A DNA stretch of 64,000 nucleotides from Segniliparus rotundus DSM 44985 (GTDB lineage Bacteria; Actinomycetota; Actinomycetes; Mycobacteriales; Mycobacteriaceae). Shown here in pieces: positions 1 through 10,205 of the stretch. Location: assembly GCF_000092825.1 (NCBI RefSeq), contig NC_014168.1:1603946-1667945 (forward strand), in the 5' to 3' direction. Position numbers and translations under genes: made by a program. Under the pieces are notes generated by a model. It was not told where the DNA came from and did not search any database. It was given only the letters and a program-made list of their open reading frames with translations. Numbering within the stretch: position 1 is the stretch's first letter; every line of letters begins with the position of its first letter.

Positions 1-337
1 CGAAGTACAGCACGGCCGCAGTCGCAACCGCGAGCAACGCCTGAGGGACGAGCATGCTCGCGCTGGAAAAGCCGAACACCCGGCACGAGAGGCCCATGAG
101 CCACAGCGAGGCAGGCGGTTTGTCGACCGTGATGAAGTTTTCCGAGTCGAGGCTGCCGAAGAACCAGGAAAGCCAATCCCGCGAACCTGCTTGCACCGCG
201 GCGGCGTAGAAAGGGTTCGCCCAACCGTTGGCCGATATGTTCCAGCAATAGAGCACCGCGACGGCGATCAGCAGCAGGGCAAAGGCGAGGCGTTCGGCGG
301 CCGTGAGCTTGGCCGCATGGTCGGGCGCGGTGTGCAT
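1..337 (-). CDS. GT39/ArnT-like membrane glycosyltransferase, N-terminal part (runs off window)
   Basis: The first 112 or so residues are present; the gene leaves the window at its 3' end. A short cytoplasmic lead (MHTAPDHAAKLTAAER) is followed by a transmembrane helix and the conserved first periplasmic loop of this family, with NGWANPFYAAAVQAG, then an acidic stretch and TVDKPP. The same block occurs in the complete GT39 protein at 48445-50412, so the two are paralogues. Family members transfer sugars from polyprenyl-phosphate donors to envelope acceptors on the outer face of the membrane; the substrate cannot be read here. The ATG at 335-337 was chosen because it directly precedes the basic lead and the first helix. 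Confidence 0.85.
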   Translation of the reverse strand, partial: MHTAPDHAAKLTAAERLAFALLLIAVAVLYCWNISANGWANPFYAAAVQAGSRDWLSWFFGSLDSENFITVDKPPASLWLMGLSCRVFGFSSASMLVPQALLAVATAAVLYF

Positions 338-423
338 ACGTGCAACCTGTCAGGACAACCCAAGACGAAGCTGAGAAAAAGCCGAAAACATTTGCGGACG
401 CGGCGCGAGCCCAGGTGGGAACG

Positions 424-1194
424 CTAGTCCCCCTTGACGACTTCTTCGATCGAATGCAGCGCTTCTTCGGGGGTTTCCTCGGGTTCCGCCGCGCCGGAGC
501 CGGACGTGCGGGCGCGCAACGCCCCGATGGCGACCGGCGCGAGGGTCACCACAATGACGGCGACGATGAGCAGGTCGATGTGCTCTTGGGCGAAGGGGAT
601 CGTGCCGAGCAACGAGCCGAGCCAGGTGAGCCCGACCCCCCACAGGACCGCTCCGACCAAGGCGAAGGGGAAGAAAAGCCGGTACTGCATCCCGCCCGCC
701 CCCGCGGCGGGCGGGATGAACGTGCGCACTGTCGGCGCGAAATGCCCGATGAGCAAGGTTTTCTTGCCGTGCTTTTCGAAAAAGTGGCTCGTGGCCGCGA
801 GATACTTCGGTTTGAAGAGCAACGAATCGGGTTTGTTGAACAGGGCAGGCCCGGTGCGGCGCCCGATCCAGTACGAGACGTTGTCGCCGATGACAGCGGT
901 CGTCGTCGCCACCAGCATCACCGTCCAGAGCGCCGGGAAACGGCCCTGCTCGGACTGTGAGGTGGCGAGCAGGCCTGCCGTGAACAGCAGCGAGTCGCCT
1001 GGGAGAAACGGGAAGAACAGGCCTGTCTCGATGAAGACGATCACAGCGATGAGCGGCAGCACCGCCGCGGCGAATTGCGATTCGGTGAGCAGCCACTTCG
1101 GCTCGAAGAACTTGGGGAGGGCGAGTTGAGCCGTGTGCGGCTGCGCGACGGTCTGCAGGTGCGGCAGCGCGTCGGCGAGAGTCTGAGCGATCAC
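424..1194 (-). CDS. DedA-family inner-membrane protein
   Basis: A 256-residue polytopic membrane protein of the DedA (SNARE-associated) family. It has the family signature FPFLPGDSLLFTAG after the first hydrophobic block, a mid-region GHF-PTVRTFIPP segment with the conserved arginine, and further transmembrane helices before an acidic C-tail. DedA proteins are implicated in lipid flipping and envelope homeostasis. The open frame extends upstream to 1320, but that would run into the divergent fba gene, so the GTG at 1192-1194 was taken as start; it lacks a clear ribosome site and remains uncertain. Position and orientation match Rv0364 next to fba in M. tuberculosis (recalled, not searched). 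Confidence 0.85.
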   Translation of the reverse strand: MIAQTLADALPHLQTVAQPHTAQLALPKFFEPKWLLTESQFAAAVLPLIAVIVFIETGLFFPFLPGDSLLFTAGLLATSQSEQGRFPALWTVMLVATTTAVIGDNVSYWIGRRTGPALFNKPDSLLFKPKYLAATSHFFEKHGKKTLLIGHFAPTVRTFIPPAAGAGGMQYRLFFPFALVGAVLWGVGLTWLGSLLGTIPFAQEHIDLLIVAVIVVTLAPVAIGALRARTSGSGAAEPEETPEEALHSIEEVVKGD

Positions 1195-1312
1195 GCCCGC
1201 GAGGGTAGCTGATTTTTCTGAACAACGTGCGCCCGCGAGCGGCGAGTCCGGCGCGGCAGGTAGCCTGTTCGGGTCAGAACCCACGCTCGACACGACGAGA
1301 GGACCGCGCTCC

Positions 1313-2347
1313 ATGCCCATCGCCAGCCCTGAGGCCTACGCTGAGATGCTTCGCAAGGCGAAAGAGGGCGGCTACGCCTTCCCCGCCATCAACTGCACGT
1401 CCTCTGAGACGATCAACGCTGCGATCAAAGGCTTCGCGGACGCGGGCAGCGACGGCATCATCCAGTTCTCCACCGGCGGCGCGGAGTTCGGCTCCGGCCT
1501 CGGGGTGAAAGACATGGTCGTCGGCGCGGTCGCGCTCGCCGAATTCGCCCATGTGGTCGCTGCCAAGTACCCGGTCACCGTGGCGCTGCACACAGACCAT
1601 TGCCCCAAGGACAAGCTGGACGCCTACGTGCGCCCCCTGTTGGCCATTTCACAAGAGCGGGTGAACGCGGGCAAAAACCCGCTGTTCCAGTCGCACATGT
1701 GGGACGGCTCCGCCGTGCCGATCGACGAGAACCTGGCCATCGCGCAGGAGCTGCTCGCCGCCGCGACGAAGGCCAAGATCATCCTTGAGGTCGAGATCGG
1801 GGTCGTCGGCGGCGAGGAGGACGGCGTCGAGGCGGAGATCAACGACAAGCTGTACACGAGCCCCGAGGACTTCGAGAAGACCATCGACGCGCTCGGCGCG
1901 GGGGAGAAGGGCAGCTATCTGCTGGCCGCGACGTTCGGCAACGTGCACGGCGTCTACAAGCCCGGCAACGTCAAACTCCGCCCGGAAGTGCTCGCCGAGG
2001 GGCAGCGGGTCGCCTCGGCGAAGCTCGGCCTGCCGGAAGGCTCCAAACCGTTCGACTTCGTGTTCCACGGCGGCTCTGGCTCGTTGAAGTCGGAGATCGA
2101 CGACTCGCTCAAGTACGGCGTGGTCAAGATGAACGTCGACACCGACACGCAATACGCCTTCACCCGGCCTGTCGCGGCGCACATGTTCGCCAACTACGAC
2201 GGCGTGCTCAAGATCGACGGCGAGGTCGGGAACAAAAAGTTCTACGACCCCCGCAGCTATCTCAAGAAAGCGGAAGCCTCCATGGTCGAACGGGTCGTCG
2301 AGGCGGTCAAAGACCTCGGAGCCTCAGGCAAGTCGATCAGCGCCTAG
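1313..2347 (+). CDS. fba: Class II fructose-bisphosphate aldolase
   Basis: A 344-residue cytosolic zinc enzyme that cleaves fructose-1,6-bisphosphate to DHAP and glyceraldehyde-3-phosphate in glycolysis and runs in reverse in gluconeogenesis. The class II hallmarks are visible: HTDHCP at residues 93-98 (catalytic Asp95, zinc ligand His96), NVHGVYKPG with His212, and FHGGSGS with His252. Length fits the actinobacterial type. The ATG at 1313 follows a purine-rich GAGAGGA stretch. It is divergent from the DedA gene and its stop overlaps the convergent downstream gene by 11 bp. Identification is secure. Confidence 0.98.
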   Translation: MPIASPEAYAEMLRKAKEGGYAFPAINCTSSETINAAIKGFADAGSDGIIQFSTGGAEFGSGLGVKDMVVGAVALAEFAHVVAAKYPVTVALHTDHCPKDKLDAYVRPLLAISQERVNAGKNPLFQSHMWDGSAVPIDENLAIAQELLAAATKAKIILEVEIGVVGGEEDGVEAEINDKLYTSPEDFEKTIDALGAGEKGSYLLAATFGNVHGVYKPGNVKLRPEVLAEGQRVASAKLGLPEGSKPFDFVFHGGSGSLKSEIDDSLKYGVVKMNVDTDTQYAFTRPVAAHMFANYDGVLKIDGEVGNKKFYDPRSYLKKAEASMVERVVEAVKDLGASGKSISA

Positions 2348-2825
2348 CGCTGGTCGACGACGGGGCTGGGGCCTGCGGTTCGCAGATCTGCCATTTCCCG
2401 TTCGCTTTGCGCAGCGTGAACACCATCTGCTGGGATTGCGGCGCTGATTGCGGGCGGGCGGTGACTTTGGCCTGCGCGCTCGGCTCGGCGAGCAGCACCG
2501 CGTCCACGCTCTCCAGGACGAGCACGTCTCCTGTCGACGCCTCGTTCTCGTGCACGGCTTTGTATTGCCCGGGGTCGGCTTTGTCGAAGAAACCATTGTG
2601 GTAGCCGGGGCATGTCAGCTCTCGCAGCGCGTCCAGATCGCCGTCTCGCAGAGCGGCGAAGTACGACGTGACGACGAGGCGGACATCGCCGTCTTCGGTG
2701 CGGACCGCTGCGGCGTGGCGTTGCTTGGACTGCGAGCGCAGCACGCCGCCGCCGGCCACAAAGACGAGCACAACGGCGAGCGCGGCGCTGAGCCGCCACA
2801 ATCTTCTGTTGTTCTGCGGTTTCAT
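2337..2825 (-). CDS. Single-pass membrane protein, Rv0361-like
   Basis: A 162-residue protein with a short basic N-terminus, one transmembrane segment at about residues 10-28 and an exported domain. The exported part contains VVTSYFAALRDGDLDALRELTCPGYH, split here as two adjoining halves VVTSYFAALRDGD and LDALRELTCPGYH, and then FTLRKANGKWQICE. That arrangement resembles the NTF2-like/DUF4878 fold common in exported actinobacterial proteins. No catalytic residues can be named. It sits convergent to fba, the place Rv0361 occupies in M. tuberculosis, although the mgtE gene normally between them is absent. The ATG at 2823-2825 was chosen because the signal-anchor follows directly; an upstream extension would run into the divergent DUF3151 gene. 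Confidence 0.7.
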   Translation of the reverse strand: MKPQNNRRLWRLSAALAVVLVFVAGGGVLRSQSKQRHAAAVRTEDGDVRLVVTSYFAALRDGDLDALRELTCPGYHNGFFDKADPGQYKAVHENEASTGDVLVLESVDAVLLAEPSAQAKVTARPQSAPQSQQMVFTLRKANGKWQICEPQAPAPSSTSARR

Positions 2826-2870
2826 CCCGCCCCCTGGCCAGTGTCGGTCATGGATGACAGAATAAGCGAT

Positions 2871-3287
2871 ATGACACATGGACGTGACCTTCTCGGCCCG
2901 GCTCCGACTCTGCTCCCTGCCAACGACGACGCGCAAGCCCTGCTCGCGCAAGGCGGCAGCCCGGACGAGGTGGCGGCGCAGCATCCGGAGTTCTCACTCG
3001 CTTGGGCGATGCTCGCCGAGGACGCTCTGGCGCACGACGCCCCGGTGACCGCGTACGCATACGCCCGCACCGGCTACCATCGGGGCCTTGACCAGCTGCG
3101 GCGCAACGGATGGCGCGGCTTCGGCCCGGTCCCCTGGGATCATGAGCCGAACCAGGGTTTTCTGCGAGCGGTGGGGGCTCTTGCGAAAGCCGCGAACACC
3201 ATTGGCGAGGCGCCGGAGCACCAGCGCTGTGTGGAGCTGCTGTTGGACAGCGACCCCCAGTCCGTCGACGAGTTGGGCCTGGGCTGA
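2871..3287 (+). CDS. DUF3151 family protein (Rv0360c-like)
   Basis: A 138-residue soluble protein of the DUF3151 family, which is conserved in actinobacteria and of unknown function. It begins MTHGRDLLGPAPTLLP and contains HPEFSLAWAMLAEDAL, AYAYARTGYHRGLDQLRRNGW and GFGPVPWDHEPNQGFLRA, a repeated-helix pattern rather like a TPR-type array. Length agrees with the family. The ATG at 2871 is preferred over one seven codons upstream because it matches family starts. It lies next to fba and purA as in mycobacteria and ends one base before the convergent next gene. Confidence 0.85.
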   Translation: MTHGRDLLGPAPTLLPANDDAQALLAQGGSPDEVAAQHPEFSLAWAMLAEDALAHDAPVTAYAYARTGYHRGLDQLRRNGWRGFGPVPWDHEPNQGFLRAVGALAKAANTIGEAPEHQRCVELLLDSDPQSVDELGLG

Positions 3288-3869
3288 CTAGTCCGATTCG
3301 TCCGAGGAGTCGTCGGCAGGCGCGTCGTCGGCGGACTTGTTCTGATTCGCCTTCAGGATCTCGCAGTTCTGCCGTATGGCCTTTTGCGCCGTGGCAAGAG
3401 TCCCTTCATCGACCAGCGGCTTGCCCTGTGGCGCGGGGTGCGGCGGCGCTTCGTCGCCGTCTTGGCGCTCGCCGTTGATCTGCGGGCGCAGAGTGTTCGC
3501 GAGGTCGACGCCCGAGCCAACCGCAGTGGGCAGGTCGCCAGTGGGCACGGCCTGCATGATGGCGGTGATGTCCGCGCCGGACTGACCGCTCGTCAGCCCG
3601 CCGTTCTGTTGGACCCGGTTCATGATCGCCTGGATCTGTTGCGCTTTGGCGAGGCCCTGCGCCAGGTGGTTCGCCCTCTCGCCGCTGTCCTCCTCGTCCT
3701 GCGAAACATCTCCGAAGCTCGGGGCGACGGCGTCGCAGATCGCCCCTGCGGGCACTTGCGGGTCGGCGTGCGCCGCCAAAGGGGCCAGAGCGGGGCCCGC
3801 GCACGCCGCCAGGGCGGCCAGGAACCGGACACGGGCGAACAGACGCGGGGAGCGCGACAAAGGGGCCAT
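3288..3869 (-). CDS. Secreted protein of unknown function
   Basis: A 193-residue protein with a clear Sec signal peptide: basic start (SRSPRLFARVRF), hydrophobic run AALAACAGPALAPLAA, then an AHA-type cleavage site before DPQVPAG. The mature part has two cysteines, a helical segment ANHLAQGLAKAQQIQAIMNRV, and a very acidic tail ending DDSSDESD. I do not recognise the family and assign no function. It lies where the metalloprotease Rv0359 would sit in M. tuberculosis but is unrelated to it. Confidence 0.6.
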   Translation of the reverse strand: MAPLSRSPRLFARVRFLAALAACAGPALAPLAAHADPQVPAGAICDAVAPSFGDVSQDEEDSGERANHLAQGLAKAQQIQAIMNRVQQNGGLTSGQSGADITAIMQAVPTGDLPTAVGSGVDLANTLRPQINGERQDGDEAPPHPAPQGKPLVDEGTLATAQKAIRQNCEILKANQNKSADDAPADDSSDESD

Positions 3870-3909
3870 AGAGGAATGGTACGGGCAGTCGGGCGCCGCG
3901 TCGACTTTT

Positions 3910-4217
3910 CTACGCGCCGCCCCCATGCTTCGTGTCTGGGGTGAGGTCAGAGCCGCCGGTCTCGTCCTCCCCTCGGTCGGAGCACGCGAAGTAGTTGTCG
4001 AGACCGGTTGCGAGCTTTTCGACCACGCCAGCCGCCTGGGGGTCGTCCACTCGGCGCAGACGCCGAGGAAGCCGACCAGGCGGATCTGCCCGGTCGTGGG
4101 GTCTTTCTCGAAAACACGGCCCATGGCCTTGCTGCAAGCGTCTTCCTGGTCCGCGCCTTTTTGTTTTCGCTGCCCGCGGCCGCGGGCAGCGCTGCGGGAG
4201 GAAGAAGAAACATTCAT
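3910..4217 (-). pseudogene. Small cysteine-containing protein interrupted by a frameshift
   Basis: Two reading frames join into one plausible protein. From the ATG at 4215-4217 the first frame gives DACSKAMGRVFEKDPTTG and LVGFLGVCAEW; at about 4046-4050 the sense then continues in the next frame as DDPQAAGVVEKLATGLD and NYFACSDRGEDETGG up to the stop at 3910. Restoring one base (GAG TGG GAC GAC) makes a continuous frame of 102 codons plus stop. This is either a true pseudogene or a base missed in sequencing. Family unknown. The first 20 residues, which overlap a long palindrome, may not belong to it. Confidence 0.4.
4168..4191. repeat. 24-bp perfect GC-only palindrome
   Basis: The two 12-bp arms CGCTGCCCGCGG and CCGCGGGCAGCG are exact reverse complements with no spacer. 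The element lies at the 5' end of the frameshifted gene at 3910-4217. No role is known; it could form a cruciform or hairpin, or be a protein site. Confidence 0.7.
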
Positions 4218-4291
4218 GACCGTGGTCCTTTCGTCTGCGCGACGCATCCCGCGCTCCTTGCCCGGCGCGAAGCCCCCCGGGCGAACAGTGA

Positions 4292-6442
<2,151 letters not shown>

Positions 6443-6518
6443 GCGGGCCCGAAGCCGCCTGATCGGCGCCGACGAGGCAGTTGGCGCGGCAGCGGCCCGC
6501 GTGCGGCATGATGAAGCG

Positions 6519-7358
6519 GTGCTTCGTTGCCTGACGCAGACCGCTGTGCTGTCGCTGGCGCTCTTCGCGGCGCCCGGCTGCGCCCCGGAGGACGACGGCC
6601 CGGCGCGGCCAGCGGACTGCGGCAACACCGCCGCGCTCCCGCTGCGCGCACCGGGCAAACTCACCGTCGCCACCGACGAGCCCGCGTACGCGCCTTGGTT
6701 CCATGGCGACGACCCGTCGAACGGCCAAGGCTTCGAGTCGGCGTTGACCTACGCGGTGGCGGGGGAGATGGGGTTCGCGAAGGAACAGGTCGACTGGGTG
6801 CGCGTTCCGTTCACCAACGCCTACGCCCCGGGCGAGAAACCCTTCGACTTCGATGTGAACGAGGTGTCGATCACCCCGGAAAGAAGGCAGGTGGTTGATT
6901 TTTCCACGGGCTACTACCAGGTCAGGCAAGTCGTTCTTGGACCGTCGGGCGTCGAGCAAGCCACATTGGCGCAGCTCGCGCAGCGCAGCATCGGCGTGGT
7001 CGTCGGCACCACGAGCTCGCAGGCAATCGACGAGTCGGTCACACCGCGACAACCAGTGGCCTACTTCGACACGAACGACCTCGCCGCGCAAGCGTTGCTG
7101 GCAGGCCAGGTCGACGCCCTCGTCGTCGACCTGCCCACGGGGTTGCAAATCCAGTCGGCGAACCCTGCGGCGCAGTTGACGATCTTCGGGAAATTGCCAG
7201 TAGTTCCGCGCGAGGAGTTCGGCCTCGTCCTCGGCAAGAACAGTCCGCTCACCTCCTGCGTGGACGAGGCGCTGGGCAGTTTGCAGCAACACGGCTCGCT
7301 GGCCGGGCTCGAGCGCCGCTGGCTCGGGGACAGCGCGCGGATTCCGGAGCTCGCATGA
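6519..7358 (+). CDS. Amino-acid-type ABC transporter substrate-binding lipoprotein
   Basis: A family 3 extracellular solute-binding protein of about 279 residues. It starts with a lipoprotein signal ending in AAPGC (anchor Cys), then GKLTVATDEPAYAPWF, the usual first strand of polar amino acid binding proteins, and later RRQVVDFSTGYY and IGVVVGTTSSQ. It delivers ligand to the permease and ATPase encoded immediately downstream; the gene overlaps the permease by 4 bp. The GTG at 6519 was preferred to the GTG at 6501 because it places a basic residue right before the hydrophobic core. The substrate is unknown. Confidence 0.85.
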   Translation: MLRCLTQTAVLSLALFAAPGCAPEDDGPARPADCGNTAALPLRAPGKLTVATDEPAYAPWFHGDDPSNGQGFESALTYAVAGEMGFAKEQVDWVRVPFTNAYAPGEKPFDFDVNEVSITPERRQVVDFSTGYYQVRQVVLGPSGVEQATLAQLAQRSIGVVVGTTSSQAIDESVTPRQPVAYFDTNDLAAQALLAGQVDALVVDLPTGLQIQSANPAAQLTIFGKLPVVPREEFGLVLGKNSPLTSCVDEALGSLQQHGSLAGLERRWLGDSARIPELA

Positions 7359-8194
7359 CCCGCCAGCCTTCAGCCGCGCAACAAGAGCGTGATCGAATCC
7401 GCCGCCGGACGGCGTTGCGCTCATGGGCGCTCGCGGTCGTCAGCACCGCCGCTGTCGCGACAGCGGCGGTGCTGACAATAGGCTCCGCCCCTGGTTGGCC
7501 TCGGGTGCGCGAAACCTTCTTCAGTCTGCCGAAAGCGCAGGCCGCACTGCCCAAAGTGCTCGAAGGGCTCTGGCTCAATATCCGCGTCACCCTCGTGTGC
7601 GCGGCGCTCATCGCGCTCCTCGGACTCGGGCTCGCGCTGGTTCGGACGATGCGCGGCCCGGTGTTCTTCCCGCTGCGGATTCTCGCCATCGTCTATGTAG
7701 ACCTCTTCCGAGGGCTGCCCGTGCTCTTAGTGATCTTCCTGCTGGGATTCGGCGCGCCTGCGCTGCGGCTGAAAGGACTGCCCAAAGAGGCGGTTTTCTG
7801 GGGCGCGGCGGCGTTGGTGCTCACCTACTCGGCCTACGTGGCAGAAGTGTTGCGGGCCGGGATCGAATCCGTTCCCCGGACCCAACGCCTCGCCGCCCGC
7901 GCCCTCGGCCTGCGCGCTGGCGCGACAATGCGGTTCGTGGTCTTGCCGCAGGCGGTGCGCGCGGTTTCTCCTGCTTTGCTCAACGACCTGGTGAGCCTGC
8001 AGAAAGACTCTGGGCTCATTGCCGTTCTCGGCGTGGTGGACGCGATCCGCGCGGCGCAGATCCAAACCGCGACCGACTTCAACTTCACCCCGTACGTCGT
8101 CGCAGGGGCGCTGTTCGTGACCCTCACCATCCCCCTCGCGAGGTTGACCGACTGGCACGCCGAACGCGCCCTGAGCCAGGGGGCGGGACGATGA
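7355..8194 (+). CDS. Amino-acid ABC transporter permease (HisM/GlnP type)
   Basis: A 279-residue inner-membrane permease. A basic cytoplasmic lead (RDRIRRRTALRSW) is followed by about six transmembrane segments. The ATPase-coupling EAA loop is present as AARALGLRAGATMRFVVLPQAV, here cited as AARALGLRAGATM and RFVVLPQAV, and LFRGLPVLLVIFLLGFG is typical of this subfamily. It overlaps the binding-protein gene and the ATPase gene by 4 bp on each side, forming one transcription unit. The first transmembrane segment is encoded by an unusual 38-bp palindrome (separate entry). Confidence 0.9.
   Translation: MTRQPSAAQQERDRIRRRTALRSWALAVVSTAAVATAAVLTIGSAPGWPRVRETFFSLPKAQAALPKVLEGLWLNIRVTLVCAALIALLGLGLALVRTMRGPVFFPLRILAIVYVDLFRGLPVLLVIFLLGFGAPALRLKGLPKEAVFWGAAALVLTYSAYVAEVLRAGIESVPRTQRLAARALGLRAGATMRFVVLPQAVRAVSPALLNDLVSLQKDSGLIAVLGVVDAIRAAQIQTATDFNFTPYVVAGALFVTLTIPLARLTDWHAERALSQGAGR
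7439..7476. repeat. 38-bp perfect palindrome inside the permease gene
   Basis: The 19-base arm GTCAGCACCGCCGCTGTCG is followed without a spacer by its exact reverse complement CGACAGCGGCGGTGCTGAC. The block encodes VSTAAVATAAVLT in the first membrane helix of the permease; because of the symmetry the opposite strand encodes the same residues. Perfect dyads this long are rare inside coding DNA. It could act as a hairpin in the mRNA, a protein site, or be a chance result of small-residue codons. Confidence 0.9.
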
Positions 8195-8934
8195 CACCGG
8201 TCCTGCGGGCCAGCGGGGTCCGAAAACAGTATGCGAAGGCTGGGCGCCCTGTGCTCGACGGCCTCGACCTCGATCTCGCCGAGGGCGAGTGCGTCGCGCT
8301 GATCGGCGGCTCCGGCTCCGGCAAGTCGACATTGCTGCGCTGCCTCGCGCTCTTGGAGAGGGTGGACGACGGAACAATCCTGTTCGAAGGCCAAGACGTG
8401 TGCGATCCGAGAGCCGACGCCGCCGCAGTCCGCGCCCGGATGGGCGTGGTGTTCCAGGCCTACAACCTGTTCCCGCATTGCAGCGTGCTCGACAATTTGA
8501 CGCTCGCGCCGATCCGGGTGCAGAAAAAGTCCAAAAGCAACGCGCGGGAGCAGGCGCTCGCGATGCTGGCGCGGGTCGGCCTCGCCGACAAAGCCCGCGC
8601 GAAGCCCGGTGAGCTCTCGGGCGGGCAACAACAGCGCGTCGCGATTGCCCGGGCCCTCGTGACAAACCCCCGGCTGCTGCTGCTCGACGAGGTCACCGCC
8701 GCGCTCGACCCGGAGCTCACGGGAGAGGTGCTCGATCTGTTGCGCCAGATCCGGGCTGACGGGACCACCATGCTCCTCGCAACCCACGAGCTGGGCTTCG
8801 CCCGTGAAGCCGCTGACCAGGTCTGCTTCTTGGCTGAGGGCAAAGTCCTCGAACGGGGGAGCCCGTCGGAGCTGTTCGACAACCCGAAGAGCGACCGGCT
8901 CAGGTCCTTCCTGAACAGGTCGCGCCGCCCGTGA
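8191..8934 (+). CDS. Amino-acid ABC transporter ATP-binding protein
   Basis: A 247-residue ATPase of the GlnQ/HisP type that drives the importer at 6519-8194. Walker A is GGSGSGKST, the Q-loop is VFQAYNLFPH, the signature is LSGGQQQR, Walker B is LLLLDEVTAALDPE and the switch histidine is in ATHELGF. All residues needed for ATP hydrolysis are present. The ATG at 8191 overlaps the permease stop by 4 bp. A longer open frame upstream is only the alternative frame of the permease. Confidence 0.93.
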   Translation: MTPVLRASGVRKQYAKAGRPVLDGLDLDLAEGECVALIGGSGSGKSTLLRCLALLERVDDGTILFEGQDVCDPRADAAAVRARMGVVFQAYNLFPHCSVLDNLTLAPIRVQKKSKSNAREQALAMLARVGLADKARAKPGELSGGQQQRVAIARALVTNPRLLLLDEVTAALDPELTGEVLDLLRQIRADGTTMLLATHELGFAREAADQVCFLAEGKVLERGSPSELFDNPKSDRLRSFLNRSRRP

Positions 8935-9158
8935 TCGCTGCGGGGCGCGCCTGGCTCGGGCCGGATCTGAGCAAGCGGGCTCGTGCGGGGCGAATTCGGC
9001 CGCGGCCGGCCGGAGCGCAAGCACGACCGCGCAGGAGTGTTCGAAGTCCCTTGATTCCAATCGAGAGGATCCGCGCAAGCAGGCGTTTTACCTGAAATAG
9101 CTGATCAGGGGCTGACGCTCGCACAGATGCCGGGGCGTGGAATCGCTATACAGGAAAC

Positions 9159-10205
9159 GTGCCAGCCCAGCCGCGTTCCGTCTTCGTCGTCGCGTTCATG
9201 CTGCTCGCCTCGGCGTTCCCGCTCGCGGGATGCGCGATCCCGACGGCGGCAGTGCGGGACGGTTCGGGCAACGCGGTCATCCGCTATCAAGGCTGGCCCG
9301 GAACGGTCCTGTGGCAGGAGCTCGCCGAGGATCTCGGCTATTTCAACAAAGTCAAGCTCACATGGGTGGGCTCGACCACCTCTGGCCCGCAGGACGTGCA
9401 GTCCGTCGCCACTGACCAAGTCGATGTCGGGCAGGCCTTCGACGGCGCAGTCGTCAAGCTGGTCGCGGCCAAGGCGAAAGTCGAAAGCGTCATCACCTAC
9501 TACGGGGCTGACGAGGTTTCGCCGAATATCGGGTACGCCGTCCTCGCGGACAGCCCGATCCACAGCGCGCAGGACTTCCTCGGCAAAACGATCGCCCTCA
9601 ACACGATGGGCGCGCACGCCGAGATGGTGCTCCGCGAATACCTCTCCCGCCAGGGCGTCACCGAGCAGCAGGCCAGCAGAGTCACCGAGATCGTGATGCC
9701 GCCGGTCAACATGGAGAAGGCTCTGCGCAACCACCAGGCGGACGTGGTGGCCATCGACAGGGGCTGGCTGCTGGCGGCGCAACAACGCGGCGGGATCCGC
9801 GCCGTTTTCACCGATCAGTCCCTCTTCGGCCCGTTCGGCTTCGGCACCCAGGTGTTCCGCAAGGGCTACATCCAGGCGAACCCGGACGTGCTCAAGGACT
9901 ACGTGCAGGGCGTGTCCCGAGCGCTCGTGTGGGCGCAGTCCCGCTCCGCCGAGGAGGTCCGGGCCAAGTTCCTCGACATCATGCGCCGCCGACACCGCGC
10001 GGAGTCCACCGAGGCGGTCAAGTACTACCTGTCCTCCACGGTCCCCGCCAAGGGCGGCGTGATCCGGGCGCAAGAGTTCCAGGTGTGGATCGACCGGCTG
10101 GTCGCGAACGGCACACTCGCCCCGGGGCAGGTGCAGGCAGAAGACATGTTCACCAATCAGTTCAACCCCTACACGGCTGAGGCCGGGCAAGGAGCGAAAG
10201 TATGA
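9159..10205 (+). CDS. Sulfonate/taurine-type ABC substrate-binding lipoprotein
   Basis: A 348-residue binding protein of the SsuA/TauA (NMT1-like) superfamily. The signal peptide ends in a clear lipobox, LAGC. The mature part shows IRYQGWPGTVLWQELAEDLG and SVATDQVDVGQAFDGAVVK, then PVNMEKALRNHQADVV, typical of aliphatic sulfonate, taurine or nitrate binders. The GTG start at 9159 is preceded by AGGAA. It overlaps the ATPase gene downstream by 4 bp. The dioxygenase that closes the cluster favours an organosulfur substrate, but this is inference. Confidence 0.85.
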   Translation: MPAQPRSVFVVAFMLLASAFPLAGCAIPTAAVRDGSGNAVIRYQGWPGTVLWQELAEDLGYFNKVKLTWVGSTTSGPQDVQSVATDQVDVGQAFDGAVVKLVAAKAKVESVITYYGADEVSPNIGYAVLADSPIHSAQDFLGKTIALNTMGAHAEMVLREYLSRQGVTEQQASRVTEIVMPPVNMEKALRNHQADVVAIDRGWLLAAQQRGGIRAVFTDQSLFGPFGFGTQVFRKGYIQANPDVLKDYVQGVSRALVWAQSRSAEEVRAKFLDIMRRRHRAESTEAVKYYLSSTVPAKGGVIRAQEFQVWIDRLVANGTLAPGQVQAEDMFTNQFNPYTAEAGQGAKV

